From assembly GCA_963674475.2 (NCBI GenBank), contig CAXXFQ010000019.1, positions 310,001-374,000 on the forward strand: a stretch of DNA of 64,000 nucleotides. The letters are read 5' to 3'. Source of the DNA: CAXXFQ01 sp963674475. Its GTDB lineage: Bacteria; Planctomycetota; Planctomycetia; Pirellulales; Thermoguttaceae. The position numbers and the translations under genes are program-made. Positions within the stretch are counted from its first letter, which is position 1. Each line of letters opens with the position of its first letter. This document shows, in pieces, positions 54,191-62,150 of this stretch. Under the pieces are notes generated by a model, which ran no database searches, had not been told where the DNA came from, and saw nothing but the letters and a program-made list of their open reading frames with translations.

Positions 54191-54772
54191 ATGAAACCGA
54201 CCGTTCGAGCTTTTATCGCCGTCGAGGCGACGAAGACGATCCGCGCCAATTGCGAAAAGTTAATGCGGCAGCTCCAAAGAACGACTGCGGATGTCAAATG
54301 GGTCGAGCCGGAGAATCTCCATTTGACGTTGAAGTTTTTGGGCGACGTTCATCTGAACGAAACCCCTCGAATTTGCGAGGTGGTTCGTCAAGCGGTTGAG
54401 CCGCTCGCGCCGTTTTCGATAGAGATGGTCGGAGCCGGCGCGTTTCCCAGCGCCCACCGGCCGCGAACCGTCTGGCTCGGGGCGGGCGAGGGGGCCGATA
54501 AGATGGAATCCCTCTTTGACGTTCTCGAAGACCGGCTGGCCAAACAGTTCCACTTTCGAAAAGATGCCCGACGTTTTCATCCGCATCTGACCCTCGGTCG
54601 GGTGCGAGGAGGCGGGTCGGGTATGGCCGATTTGACCGAGCGAATTGAAGCGGCGTCGAAATTCGAGGCCGGAAGTATGGTGGTTCGCGAGTTGGTGGTT
54701 TTTTCAAGTATTCTCGAACGGTCGGGACCGATTTACGAACCGCTCGGGCGCGCCCGGTTGGCCGGTGGGTAA
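54191..54772 (+). CDS. thpR: RNA 2',3'-cyclic phosphodiesterase (2H family)
   Basis: 193 residues from ATG 54191. The two HxTx motifs that define the 2H phosphoesterase family are at His44 (HLTLKFLG) and His132 (HPHLTLGRV), spaced as in ThpR/LigT proteins. The N-terminus (VRAFIAVEATKTI) also fits. The enzyme opens 2',3'-cyclic phosphate ends of RNA; it was first described as a 2'-5' RNA ligase. Length is normal. It stands alone, about 190 bp after the MITE-like element. Confidence 0.9.
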   Translation: MKPTVRAFIAVEATKTIRANCEKLMRQLQRTTADVKWVEPENLHLTLKFLGDVHLNETPRICEVVRQAVEPLAPFSIEMVGAGAFPSAHRPRTVWLGAGEGADKMESLFDVLEDRLAKQFHFRKDARRFHPHLTLGRVRGGGSGMADLTERIEAASKFEAGSMVVRELVVFSSILERSGPIYEPLGRARLAGG

Positions 54773-55385
54773 TATTGGGTCTCCCCAAGGAAAGGGGGGA
54801 ATCGGTCGTTTGTGAAAAATCTGAAAAACCGTACTTCGTTTGTGGGGGAAATTGGTTACAATCAAGGCAGCGTGAACAGGAAGTGAAATTTGCTCGATCG
54901 GAAGTGTTTGATCGAGCAAAAGAAGAAGCGTCAGGACGGAAGAGAAAAGAATGATAGCGAGTTTCATTTAAGGGTAGCGGGTTCCCTGCAGCTTGGGAGA
55001 GAGGAGTCGAAAGTTCCAGCGGCCATCCAGCGATTGGCTTATGGTAACCGTGGAAACTTTCCCCCGCTCGGGTGTGACGTGAACGCTTAACTGAAAAATG
55101 CTCTAGAGAAGGAGGCTTGATTTTTAAGAGTCGGTTTCGAGGCAAATGCCGTATCCTTTTGAGGAACAAAAAAGGGTCGGTCTATGGATAAAAAGAAAAA
55201 CTATCCGCCCGAACCGGTTCGCCGAAGGTGTCGGCCCTTCAGAGAGGAGGCCCCGATAAAAACCGGACTGTTTGCTTGGTCGGCATCTTTGAGAAAAATT
55301 CACCCTGGTCGGAGGAAGGTTTGTCCTTTTTTCGCAAAAAGGGGGTGGCAATTTTGGCCATTGGTTTTTTGATGGGAGGGCTTCC
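54773..55385. other. Intergenic region upstream of GDPD
   Basis: About 610 bases without a supported gene. It contains a perfect 10-bp stem-loop at 54890-54919 and a -10-like TACAAT near 54857. Confidence 0.5.
54890..54919. repeat. Perfect inverted repeat
   Basis: TTGCTCGATC (54890-54899) and GATCGAGCAA (54910-54919) pair perfectly across a 10-base loop. No T-run follows on the forward strand; a role as operator or RNA structure in the 500-base leader of the GDPD gene is possible. Confidence 0.5.
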
Positions 55386-56459
55386 ATGAGTTGGGATCAA
55401 AATGACGTGGTTTTGTGGGGTCGGCAACGGCGACACGTTCTTAGACAGGCAGAACCAAGCAAAGAAAAGACGATCCGCCGCGGGTGGGTCGCTCTCGTGT
55501 TGGGGCCGATTGTCGCGTTGGCGACTTTCTGCGGTCCGATGTTGGCGGATTCTCCCGCTATTGTAGGACCAAATGTTGGTGTCGAGGTCGATGACATGAA
55601 AGTCGACATCGTGCCGTGGTCGGGAGATGGAGCCGAAGCTTTTTCGGCGATCGCCGCGCCGACCTTTCCCTGTTACTTTAGTCTAGGGGTCGCGGTGGCC
55701 GGAGAAGAGCTTCCGATGCCTCGACGGGGTGTTTGTGCCCATCGAGGTGCCAACTCGACGCATCCGGAAAACACCATTCCCGCGTTTCTCGAAGCGATCC
55801 GGCTCGGCGCGCACCAGATTGAGTTTGATGTTTATCGGACGCGCGATGGTAAGCTGGCCGTCATTCATGACTCGACGGTCGATCGAACGACCGATGGGAC
55901 CGGTCGGGTGGTGGATTTGACATTGGCCGAAATCAAACGGCTCGATGCCGGTTCCTGGAAAGCCGCCCGATTTGCCGGAACCCGGATCCCGACATTCCGC
56001 GAGGCGTTGTCGGTCATGCCGCGGAATATCTGGCTGAATTTGCATCTGAAAGGTGGTGGCGACGTTGGCGAAGCGGTCGCTCGAGAGGTGGTTCGACAGA
56101 ATCGGACGCATCAGGCCTTTTTGGCTTGCGATTATGACGCGGCCGACGCGGCGCGGAAGGTTTGCCCCAAGATTTTCATCTGCAATATGCATCGACAAGG
56201 AAAATCGATCGCCTATGCGGAAGACACGATCGGGCGGAAGGATCGGTTTATCCAGCTTTGCGGAGGCTTTCCCGAGCCGGAGGTGATCGGAAAACTGAAG
56301 CGGGCCAGGGTTCGGGTCAACTATTTTGGGACCAATGACCCGGTGGAGCTGAAAAAGCTTTTTGAGGCGGGGGTCGAGTTTCCGCTGGTCGATCAACTGC
56401 CCGAGATGATGGAGGCGGCCAAGTCGATCGGGATCACGCCGTTGGGGCCGATTTACTGA
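55386..56459 (+). CDS. Glycerophosphodiester phosphodiesterase family protein, exported
   Basis: 357 residues from ATG 55386, with GGAGGG six bases upstream. A membrane or signal segment lies at about residues 32-55 (VALVLGPIVALATFCGPM). The catalytic GDPD domain begins at about 115: CAHRGANSTHPENTIPAF (His, Arg, Glu and Asn), then QIEFDVYRTRDGKLAVIHD with the metal Glu/Asp and second His. It cleaves glycerophosphodiesters into an alcohol and glycerol-3-phosphate with Ca or Mg. In the late part (HLKGGG) some usual residues differ from the E. coli enzyme. It precedes tpiA by about 420 bp. Confidence 0.88.
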   Translation: MSWDQNDVVLWGRQRRHVLRQAEPSKEKTIRRGWVALVLGPIVALATFCGPMLADSPAIVGPNVGVEVDDMKVDIVPWSGDGAEAFSAIAAPTFPCYFSLGVAVAGEELPMPRRGVCAHRGANSTHPENTIPAFLEAIRLGAHQIEFDVYRTRDGKLAVIHDSTVDRTTDGTGRVVDLTLAEIKRLDAGSWKAARFAGTRIPTFREALSVMPRNIWLNLHLKGGGDVGEAVAREVVRQNRTHQAFLACDYDAADAARKVCPKIFICNMHRQGKSIAYAEDTIGRKDRFIQLCGGFPEPEVIGKLKRARVRVNYFGTNDPVELKKLFEAGVEFPLVDQLPEMMEAAKSIGITPLGPIY

Positions 56460-56878
56460 GAATCACGCTTGGCGAGGGGCGGGAGGCCCCCCCCTTGATG
56501 ACGCACTTCTCGAAATGGGAAATATAGGCGTTTTAGTTAATTTGCAGTGACAGTGAGGGTGATAATAGCGGATTGCCCTCACTTGCCTTTTGTGGGGAGG
56601 CTACTTCTTTCGAGGGGTTTTTCTGAGATTTCTTGCCTGTGGGGAGCTTGTATAACCCCCCTTGCGGGTTCGAGAAGATCGGTTCATAATAGTAAGCTTG
56701 ATTTTCCGTAGTGCGCCCCCGGTTCGTGCCGAAGCTATCCTAGCGTTTCCGAAGAAAAAGGAAAAGCAAAGGGAGGCGACCATTATGGGTTTACGTAATC
56801 GATAAGATAGTGCGTTTTTACCATTTCTCCTCGAATATGGTGGTTCGCCAAATGGGAATAAGATAAGGAGCTGAGTGA
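56460..56878. other. Intergenic region between GDPD and tpiA genes
   Basis: About 420 bases with no supported gene; a stem-loop (56552-56583) lies within it. Confidence 0.5.
56552..56583 (+). terminator. Possible terminator after the GDPD gene
   Basis: AGTGAGGG (56552-56559) pairs with CCCTCACT (56576-56583). The downstream T-run is short and interrupted. Confidence 0.4.
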
Positions 56879-57634
56879 ATGCGACGTCCGTTTATCGCTG
56901 GAAACTGGAAGATGAATCTTGATCGGGCTTCGTCCGTCGAGCTGGCCGCCGGAGTGGCCAAATCGGTTGAAGGGATCGAAGGGGTCGACGTGGCCGTTTG
57001 TCCGCCGTCGTGCTATCTCGATGCCGTCGCCGGAGCGCTCGAAGGGTCGCAGGTGAAGTTGGGTGCCCAAAACGTCTACTTCGAAGACAACGGCGCCTAC
57101 ACCGGCGAACTCAGTACCGCGATGTTGTTGGACGTCAAATGTACCTATGTGGTCCTCGGTCACAGCGAACGACGACACATCATGGGCGAGACCGACGAAG
57201 ACGTCAATCGTAAGGTGAAAGCGGCCTTGGCCGCCGGTTTGTTGCCGATCGTTTGTGTCGGTGAAACGCTTCCCGAACGTGAAGCGGGTCAGACGCTCGA
57301 GGTGATTCGGACGCAGTTCAATGGGTCGTTGGCCGGGCTTTCGGAAGCCGAGATGCAAAAAGTGGTTATCGCCTACGAACCGGTTTGGGCGATTGGGACC
57401 GGTATGACGGCCACGCCCGAGCAGGCCGAAGAGGTTCACGCCGACCTGCGTCAGCTTCTGGTACAAGTCTTCGGCGCTGAAACGGCCGACGTGGTTCGGA
57501 TTCAGTACGGCGGAAGCGTCAAGCCGGACAACGCGAAAGAATTGCTTTCGCAGCCGAACATCGACGGCGCGCTGGTCGGTGGAGCGAGCCTGAAGGCCGA
57601 GCCCTTCTTGGGAATCATCCAGGGCGCGCAGTAA
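56879..57634 (+). CDS. tpiA: Triosephosphate isomerase
   Basis: 251 residues from ATG 56879, eight bases after AAGGAG. The TIM barrel signature is complete: RRPFIAGNWKMNLD (substrate Asn and Lys), VVLGHSERR (catalytic His95), VVIAYEPVWAIGTG (catalytic Glu) and IQYGGSVKPDNA near the end. The enzyme interconverts dihydroxyacetone phosphate and glyceraldehyde-3-phosphate in glycolysis. It starts the conserved planctomycete row tpiA-secG-yicC-gmk. A 17-bp tandem repeat follows within 10 bases of the stop. Confidence 0.97.
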   Translation: MRRPFIAGNWKMNLDRASSVELAAGVAKSVEGIEGVDVAVCPPSCYLDAVAGALEGSQVKLGAQNVYFEDNGAYTGELSTAMLLDVKCTYVVLGHSERRHIMGETDEDVNRKVKAALAAGLLPIVCVGETLPEREAGQTLEVIRTQFNGSLAGLSEAEMQKVVIAYEPVWAIGTGMTATPEQAEEVHADLRQLLVQVFGAETADVVRIQYGGSVKPDNAKELLSQPNIDGALVGGASLKAEPFLGIIQGAQ

Positions 57635-57639
57635 GAGAG

Positions 57640-57707
57640 AATTTGGACGGGCGGGCAATTTGGACGGGCGGGCAATTTGGACGGGCGGGCAATTTGAACA
57701 GGCGGGC
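57640..57707 (+). repeat. 17-bp tandem repeat, four units
   Basis: The unit AATTTGGACGGGCGGGC recurs at 57640, 57657 and 57674 exactly, and at 57691 with two changes. It begins six bases after the tpiA stop. Confidence 0.9.
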
Positions 57708-57865
57708 AAGGGGAGTGCGAACCACGGAAACGGTTTTTCCCTTGTCCGAGCCCGATTGCGGTTATAGGCGAAGAGGCGGTTATCATCAACGTCACAAGAT
57801 AGAGATAAGGATCTCTTTTCGAAAGAGGTCTGTTTTCGCTCCGAATAGGGAGAGAGAGCCAAGTT

Positions 57866-58234
57866 ATGAATACCCTATTTATGTTGTTACTGCTTTTTTC
57901 TTCCCTCATTATGGTCCTGCTGATTTTAGTTCAGCGGGGTAAGGGGGGAGGACTGTCTGGCGCGTTTGGCGGCGCGGGAGGTCAGAGCGCGTTTGGAACC
58001 AAGGCGGGCGATTTATTTACGAAAGTAACCATCGTGGTGGCTTTCGTCTGGATCCTCCTTTGCGTTTTGGCGGTTGGCTTTTTGAAAACGAGTAGTCGTT
58101 TTGATGGGGCGGGAGCGCTTCCGGCGCCGGCCGCTCAGAAGACGGCTGAGCAGGCCGATTCCGCAACGACCCCGGTTGAAAAACCGGCCGCCAAGCCTGA
58201 GTCGCCTGCCAAGAAGGCCGAGACATCGAAATAA
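57866..58234 (+). CDS. secG: Preprotein translocase subunit SecG
   Basis: 122 residues from ATG 57866, with GGGAGAGAGAG nearby. Two membrane helices at about residues 3-22 and 54-73 enclose the SecG loop LVQRGKGGGLSGAFGGAGGQ and FGTKAGD. The C-terminal 45 residues are Pro/Ala/Lys-rich and likely disordered, longer than in E. coli. SecG is the small accessory subunit of SecYEG. Its place after tpiA is common in many bacterial phyla. Confidence 0.94.
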   Translation: MNTLFMLLLLFSSLIMVLLILVQRGKGGGLSGAFGGAGGQSAFGTKAGDLFTKVTIVVAFVWILLCVLAVGFLKTSSRFDGAGALPAPAAQKTAEQADSATTPVEKPAAKPESPAKKAETSK

Positions 58235-58328
58235 ACGCCTTTTCCGAGGAAGAGGATTTTTTGAAAAGGCAGTTCCGCTGGTTCTTTGTCCAAGCGGATC
58301 GGTTGATTCATGAAAAGGAGACGGTACG

Positions 58329-59222
58329 TTGTTATTGAGTATGACCGGGTTTGGCGAAGCGCTTGTGGAGCGTGATGGCCTTACCGTTCGCGTCGAGCTG
58401 CGTAGCGTCAACAACCGCTTCTTCAAGATGTCGATTCGCTCGAGCGAAGGGTACGGGATGCTCGAGCCGAAGATCGAAAAGCGGCTTCGGGAAAAGCTCA
58501 AGCGGGGGTCGTTGTTCGTGCAGCTTCGCGTGACGCGGACCCGTGTCGCCGAAGATTTTCAGCTGAATCTCGAAGCGCTCGACGGATTTCGGCAAAGCCT
58601 CTTAAGCTGGGCCGGGAAGAGTGGCGTTGCGCTGGATGACGACCGTTTCCCATGGGACGGCCTTTTGCGTCTGCCGGGTGTGGTTGACGACACGGCCCGT
58701 TTTGAGGTCGACGTCGACGCCGAATGGCCGGTCGTGAAGGAGTCGGTTTCGGAGGCGTTGGAAAACCTTCAACGGATGCGGATTCAGGAAGGCCAAGCGA
58801 TGGCCGACGACCTGCTGGTGAATATCAAGCTTGCCCAGAAACATCTTGAAAAGATCGAGACTCTCGCTCCGGTGATCGTCGAGACTTATCAGACGCGTCT
58901 GTTGGAGCGAGTCCGAAAAAATATCGACGATGTCAATGTGGTTCTCGAACCGCAAGATATCATCCGGGAAGTGGGTCTGTTTGCCGATCGGTGCGATATT
59001 TCCGAAGAGATTGTCCGGCTACGGAACCACTTGGAGCAATTTGAAAAGCAGGTCGATTGCGAAACGAGTGAGGGGAAGAAACTCGATTTCCTCACGCAGG
59101 AGATGTTCCGCGAAACGAACACGATCGGTTCGAAGGCGAACGATTTCGAGATTGCCCAAGAGGTGATCGAGATCAAGGCGGCGATCGAGCGAATCCGCGA
59201 GATGGTCCAGAACGTCGAGTAA
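58329..59222 (+). CDS. yicC: YicC family endoribonuclease-like protein
   Basis: 297 residues from TTG 58329, eight bases after AAAGGAG. The N-terminal YicC_N signature LSMTGFGEALVERDGLTVRV and the C-terminal block (FLTQEMFRETNTIGSKAND, EIKAAIERIREMVQN) match the YicC/YloC family along the full length. Members are RNA-binding and in E. coli and B. subtilis have been linked to RNA decay. A later ATG (58341, giving MTGFGEALV) is possible but has no SD. Confidence 0.94.
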   Translation: MLLSMTGFGEALVERDGLTVRVELRSVNNRFFKMSIRSSEGYGMLEPKIEKRLREKLKRGSLFVQLRVTRTRVAEDFQLNLEALDGFRQSLLSWAGKSGVALDDDRFPWDGLLRLPGVVDDTARFEVDVDAEWPVVKESVSEALENLQRMRIQEGQAMADDLLVNIKLAQKHLEKIETLAPVIVETYQTRLLERVRKNIDDVNVVLEPQDIIREVGLFADRCDISEEIVRLRNHLEQFEKQVDCETSEGKKLDFLTQEMFRETNTIGSKANDFEIAQEVIEIKAAIERIREMVQNVE

Positions 59223-59350
59223 ACTTGAAGGTGACAACGGTTGTCTCAAATCACGGTTGGGGCCAATAAAATAAAACAACGGATGGTCCAGGCGGAAATT
59301 TGATTGAGAAAAAAGGCTTTTTCAATCGCTCGGGATAAAACGAGGACGGT

Positions 59351-59941
59351 ATGACGGGCGAGGCGAAACGAGGAAAAATCGTGGTGATCTCCGGCCCGTC
59401 GGGCGCTGGAAAAGGGACGGTCATTCGAGAATTGCTCAGGCAGTCGCCGGTACGCTTGGTCGAGAGTGTCTCGGCGACGACGCGGCAACCGCGTCCCGGA
59501 GAAGTCGATGGAGTGGATTACCACTTTCTCTCGCCCGAAACGTTTGCCCGCCGACGGAAGAACGACGAGTTTCTCGAATGTTTCCAGGTCTTTGGAACGG
59601 ACTGCTGGTACGGAACCTTAAAAAGCGAGGTCGAGCCACGATTGGAGCGAGGGGAGTGGGTCCTCTTGGAGATCGACGTCCAGGGGGCCAAGCAGGTCGT
59701 TCGACATGATCGTGAAGCGGTGACCATTTTCCTCGATCCCGGGTCGCTCGACGAGTTGGAACGACGGCTTCGAGGACGACAAACCGAGACCGAAGCGGCG
59801 ATCCGAGTTCGGCTTGAGCAGGCCCGTGGCGAGATGGCCGAGGCCGACGGATACCGATATCGGGTGGTCAACGATACGGTGACACGAGCCGCCGGTGAGA
59901 TCCGAGAACTTCTTCGGTCGCTTTCTCAATCCGAGTCCTAG
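59351..59941 (+). CDS. gmk: Guanylate kinase
   Basis: 196 residues from ATG 59351. The P-loop ISGPSGAGKGT at about residues 13-23 and the GMP-binding region SVSATTRQPRPGEVDGVDYHF are typical. EIDVQGAKQV follows as in other guanylate kinases. The enzyme phosphorylates GMP to GDP. It is encoded after yicC and before rpoZ, the common gene order. The last 16 bases of the region (CCGAGTCCTAGTGGGT, which include the stop) are repeated 30 bp downstream. Confidence 0.95.
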   Translation: MTGEAKRGKIVVISGPSGAGKGTVIRELLRQSPVRLVESVSATTRQPRPGEVDGVDYHFLSPETFARRRKNDEFLECFQVFGTDCWYGTLKSEVEPRLERGEWVLLEIDVQGAKQVVRHDREAVTIFLDPGSLDELERRLRGRQTETEAAIRVRLEQARGEMAEADGYRYRVVNDTVTRAAGEIRELLRSLSQSES

Positions 59942-59976
59942 TGGGTCGAGTCCAAGGGTGCCGAGTCCTAGTGGGT
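59931..59976 (+). repeat. Short direct repeat spanning the gmk 3' end
   Basis: CCGAGTCCTAGTGGGT at 59931-59946 (with the gmk stop) is repeated exactly at 59961-59976. Confidence 0.8.
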
Positions 59977-60218
59977 GGGCGGTTTGACGACAGGCGAAGC
60001 CAGGATAGGGGCGAATGACTGGCGATACGCTAGAATGGGGGGTTGTCGTCGCCTTGAGAAAGGAAAGAATAGTTAACCGAAAGATGGTTTTTTGTCGGGC
60101 TTTTTGGCCTTAATTGCGAAAAAAATTGCGAAAAACTCAAATCGCTGAGAAAAAATAGTGCCAAGGGGCGAACCATCAGGGCCGTCCCGGGAACCTTATA
60201 CTGAGGAGAGAAACAGAA

Positions 60219-60482
60219 ATGCTCGATGAACTTCGCGAAGAAGAGATCATCAATAAGGTTGGCGGTCGCTTTCGATTGTCGACGTTGATGCAAAAGCGGC
60301 TCGTCGCGCTTAACGGCGGGAGCCGACCGCTGGTCGAGGCCAAACCGGGAGAGGATAAACTCCAGGTCGTCATTCGAGAGATTATGGAGGACAAAATCTA
60401 TCTCGATAGCGAAGCGAACCTGCAGATGGCCGACGAATTTGGTCCCACACCGCCGGCGGAGTTTGATTTTAATAAACTATGA
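60219..60482 (+). CDS. rpoZ: DNA-directed RNA polymerase subunit omega
   Basis: 87 residues from ATG 60219, about 8 bases after GAGGAGAG. The first helices (LREEEIINKVGGRFRLSTLMQKRL) fit omega, which holds the beta-prime subunit of RNA polymerase and contributes to ppGpp response; the segment VGGRFRLSTLMQKR is its core. The family is short and weakly conserved, so part of the support comes from its place between gmk and coaC, a typical position. The stop overlaps the coaC start as ATGA. Confidence 0.82.
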   Translation: MLDELREEEIINKVGGRFRLSTLMQKRLVALNGGSRPLVEAKPGEDKLQVVIREIMEDKIYLDSEANLQMADEFGPTPPAEFDFNKL

Positions 60483-61009
60483 ACGGTCGTGAACTGTTGA
60501 TCGGGGTGACTGGCGGGATTGCCGCTTACAAGACGGCCGGGCTGGTTAGTAAGCTGGTCCAGGCCGGGGCGGGTGTGTCGGTTGTCATGACCGCTTCGGC
60601 GACCGAGCTGGTGCGGCCGAAGACGTTCGAAGCGTTGACCGGTCGTCCGGTCGGATTGGCGCTTTTTGAACAAAGTCCTCATCCGCACATTGAGTTGGCT
60701 TCGCAGGCCGATTTGGTCTGTGTGGCTCCGGCGACGGCCAATATTCTGGCCAAGGCGGCTTGCGGGCTGGCCGACGATCTGTTGAGCACCGTTTTGCTTT
60801 CGTTCGATGGGCCGGTCATCATGGCTCCGGCGATGAACTATCGGATGTGGAACCATCCGGCGGTGCAACGAAACGTTCGACAACTGACCGAGGACGGTCG
60901 GGTTTTGCTCGAGCCGGAAGAGGGACACCTCAGCTGCGGCGAGTCGGGCAAGGGGCGGATGGTTTCGGCGGACACGATTTTCGAGGCGATTGCCCGGGCG
61001 CTTGCTTGA
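60479..61009 (+). CDS. coaC: Phosphopantothenoylcysteine decarboxylase (stand-alone CoaC)
   Basis: 176 residues from ATG 60479, coupled to rpoZ. The flavoprotein fold has LLIGVTGGIAAYK at the start, the PASANT-like motif APATANILAK, and MAPAMNYRMWNHPAVQRNV with the catalytic-site residues. The late segment GHLSCGESGKGRM carries the active-site Cys. It decarboxylates phosphopantothenoylcysteine to 4'-phosphopantetheine in CoA synthesis. In most bacteria this is fused to CoaB; here the ligase is a separate gene 260 bp on, with a MITE-like repeat between. Confidence 0.94.
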   Translation: MNGRELLIGVTGGIAAYKTAGLVSKLVQAGAGVSVVMTASATELVRPKTFEALTGRPVGLALFEQSPHPHIELASQADLVCVAPATANILAKAACGLADDLLSTVLLSFDGPVIMAPAMNYRMWNHPAVQRNVRQLTEDGRVLLEPEEGHLSCGESGKGRMVSADTIFEAIARALA

Positions 61010-61018
61010 AAGGGGCCT

Positions 61019-61174
61019 AGGAGCCTGTTGGAAAACTGGCTGCTAGGGGAAACAGGATGTTTCCCACATAATCGGCGATTTGAAAAATCGCTGATTATGC
61101 GAGGCTTGCGGCCACTTGTTGTCGCAATTGCCGAGATTGAAAAAGACCCGGATGGACTTTTTCAACGGACAGCT
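61019..61174. mobile_element. MITE-like dispersed repeat, family A, copy 2
   Basis: 156 bases matching 27321-27476, with imperfect inverted ends (GGAGCCTGTTGGAAAA and the complement of TTTTTCAACGGACAGC) and CTAG at both borders. The internal hairpin ATAATCGGCGATTT..AAATCGCTGATTAT is preserved. It begins nine bases after the coaC stop. Confidence 0.78.
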
Positions 61175-61269
61175 AGATGCTTCCTTGAAAGAGGTTAGGC
61201 GAACGGAGAACCCTCCTGACGCGAGAGTGCGCCGGCTCGTATTGATTCATTGAATGAAAATTCTCGTTT

Positions 61270-61932
61270 ATGGCACGTATTCTAATCACCTCCGGACCGA
61301 CGCGACAGTACCTGGACCCCGTTCGCTACTTGACGAACGCGTCCAGTGGTCGGATGGGTTGCGCGCTGGCCGAGGCGATTTTGGCGGCGGGACACCAGCC
61401 GGTCGTGGTTTCCGGTCCGGTCGAGATCGACTACCCGGCCCAGGCGGAAGTCGTGTCGGTTGTGACGACCGAGGAGATGCTTGACGCGTCGAGGGAACTT
61501 TTTGCGGAGTGTGACGGGATGATTGGCGTGGCCGCGCCGTGCGACTATCGACCGGTCGAGTTTGCCGAACACAAGATCGCCAAAAACGGTCAGACTTGGC
61601 ATTTGCCGCTGGTCGAAACGCCCGACGTGTTGGCCGCTTTGGGCGCGGACAAAAAGCCGTCGCAGTGGTTGGTTGCTTTCGCACTGGAAACGCAAAACGG
61701 CCACGAGCGGGCGATGGGAAAACTTCGTCGAAAAAACGCCAATTGGATCGTGCTCAACGGTCCGGAAGCGATCTGTGAACAGCGGACCTGTTTAGAGGTG
61801 CTCGACGGCGAGGGGGCCGTTTTGGCTCGGTTGGAAGGGACTAAACGCGAGACGGCCCGGGCGCTGTTTGAGTTGATCGAGACGAGGCTGTTGCAAGCGA
61901 ACGGGTCCGACGTCGATCGCGTGGAGGTTTGA
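61270..61932 (+). CDS. coaB: Phosphopantothenate-cysteine ligase (stand-alone CoaB)
   Basis: 220 residues from ATG 61270. The motif LITSGPTRQYLDPVRYLTNA then SSGRMGCALAEA is the CTP/ATP-binding start of CoaB, and AAPCDYRPVEFAEHKIAKNG contains the reaction Asn/Lys site region. The enzyme joins cysteine to 4'-phosphopantothenate, the step before CoaC. The protein begins exactly where stand-alone CoaB proteins do, so a fusion with CoaC broken by the repeat is unlikely. Confidence 0.92.
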   Translation: MARILITSGPTRQYLDPVRYLTNASSGRMGCALAEAILAAGHQPVVVSGPVEIDYPAQAEVVSVVTTEEMLDASRELFAECDGMIGVAAPCDYRPVEFAEHKIAKNGQTWHLPLVETPDVLAALGADKKPSQWLVAFALETQNGHERAMGKLRRKNANWIVLNGPEAICEQRTCLEVLDGEGAVLARLEGTKRETARALFELIETRLLQANGSDVDRVEV

Positions 61933-62150
61933 TTTTTTCGAGGTGAGGAAACGCCGCGTCAAGAGAAACGGCAATGACGTTTTTTCGTGTTTGCCGTGAC
62001 TTGGAAGTGAAGACGTCGATGTTTTTAAAATGGACGTTGAAGAAATAGTAAAAAAGATTCTAACAAGGCGGACCTTTTGGCCCTCCTTTTTTTGTGAGTT
62101 GTGGTCTTGAAGGCCGCAAGCGAAATAGACGACAGCAGGACGAAAATCCC

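Noticed and set aside
61010..61269. coaBC gene broken by insertion of a repeat
   Set aside because: Both proteins have complete natural ends: coaC stops before the repeat and coaB starts at the usual motif, as in organisms with separate genes.
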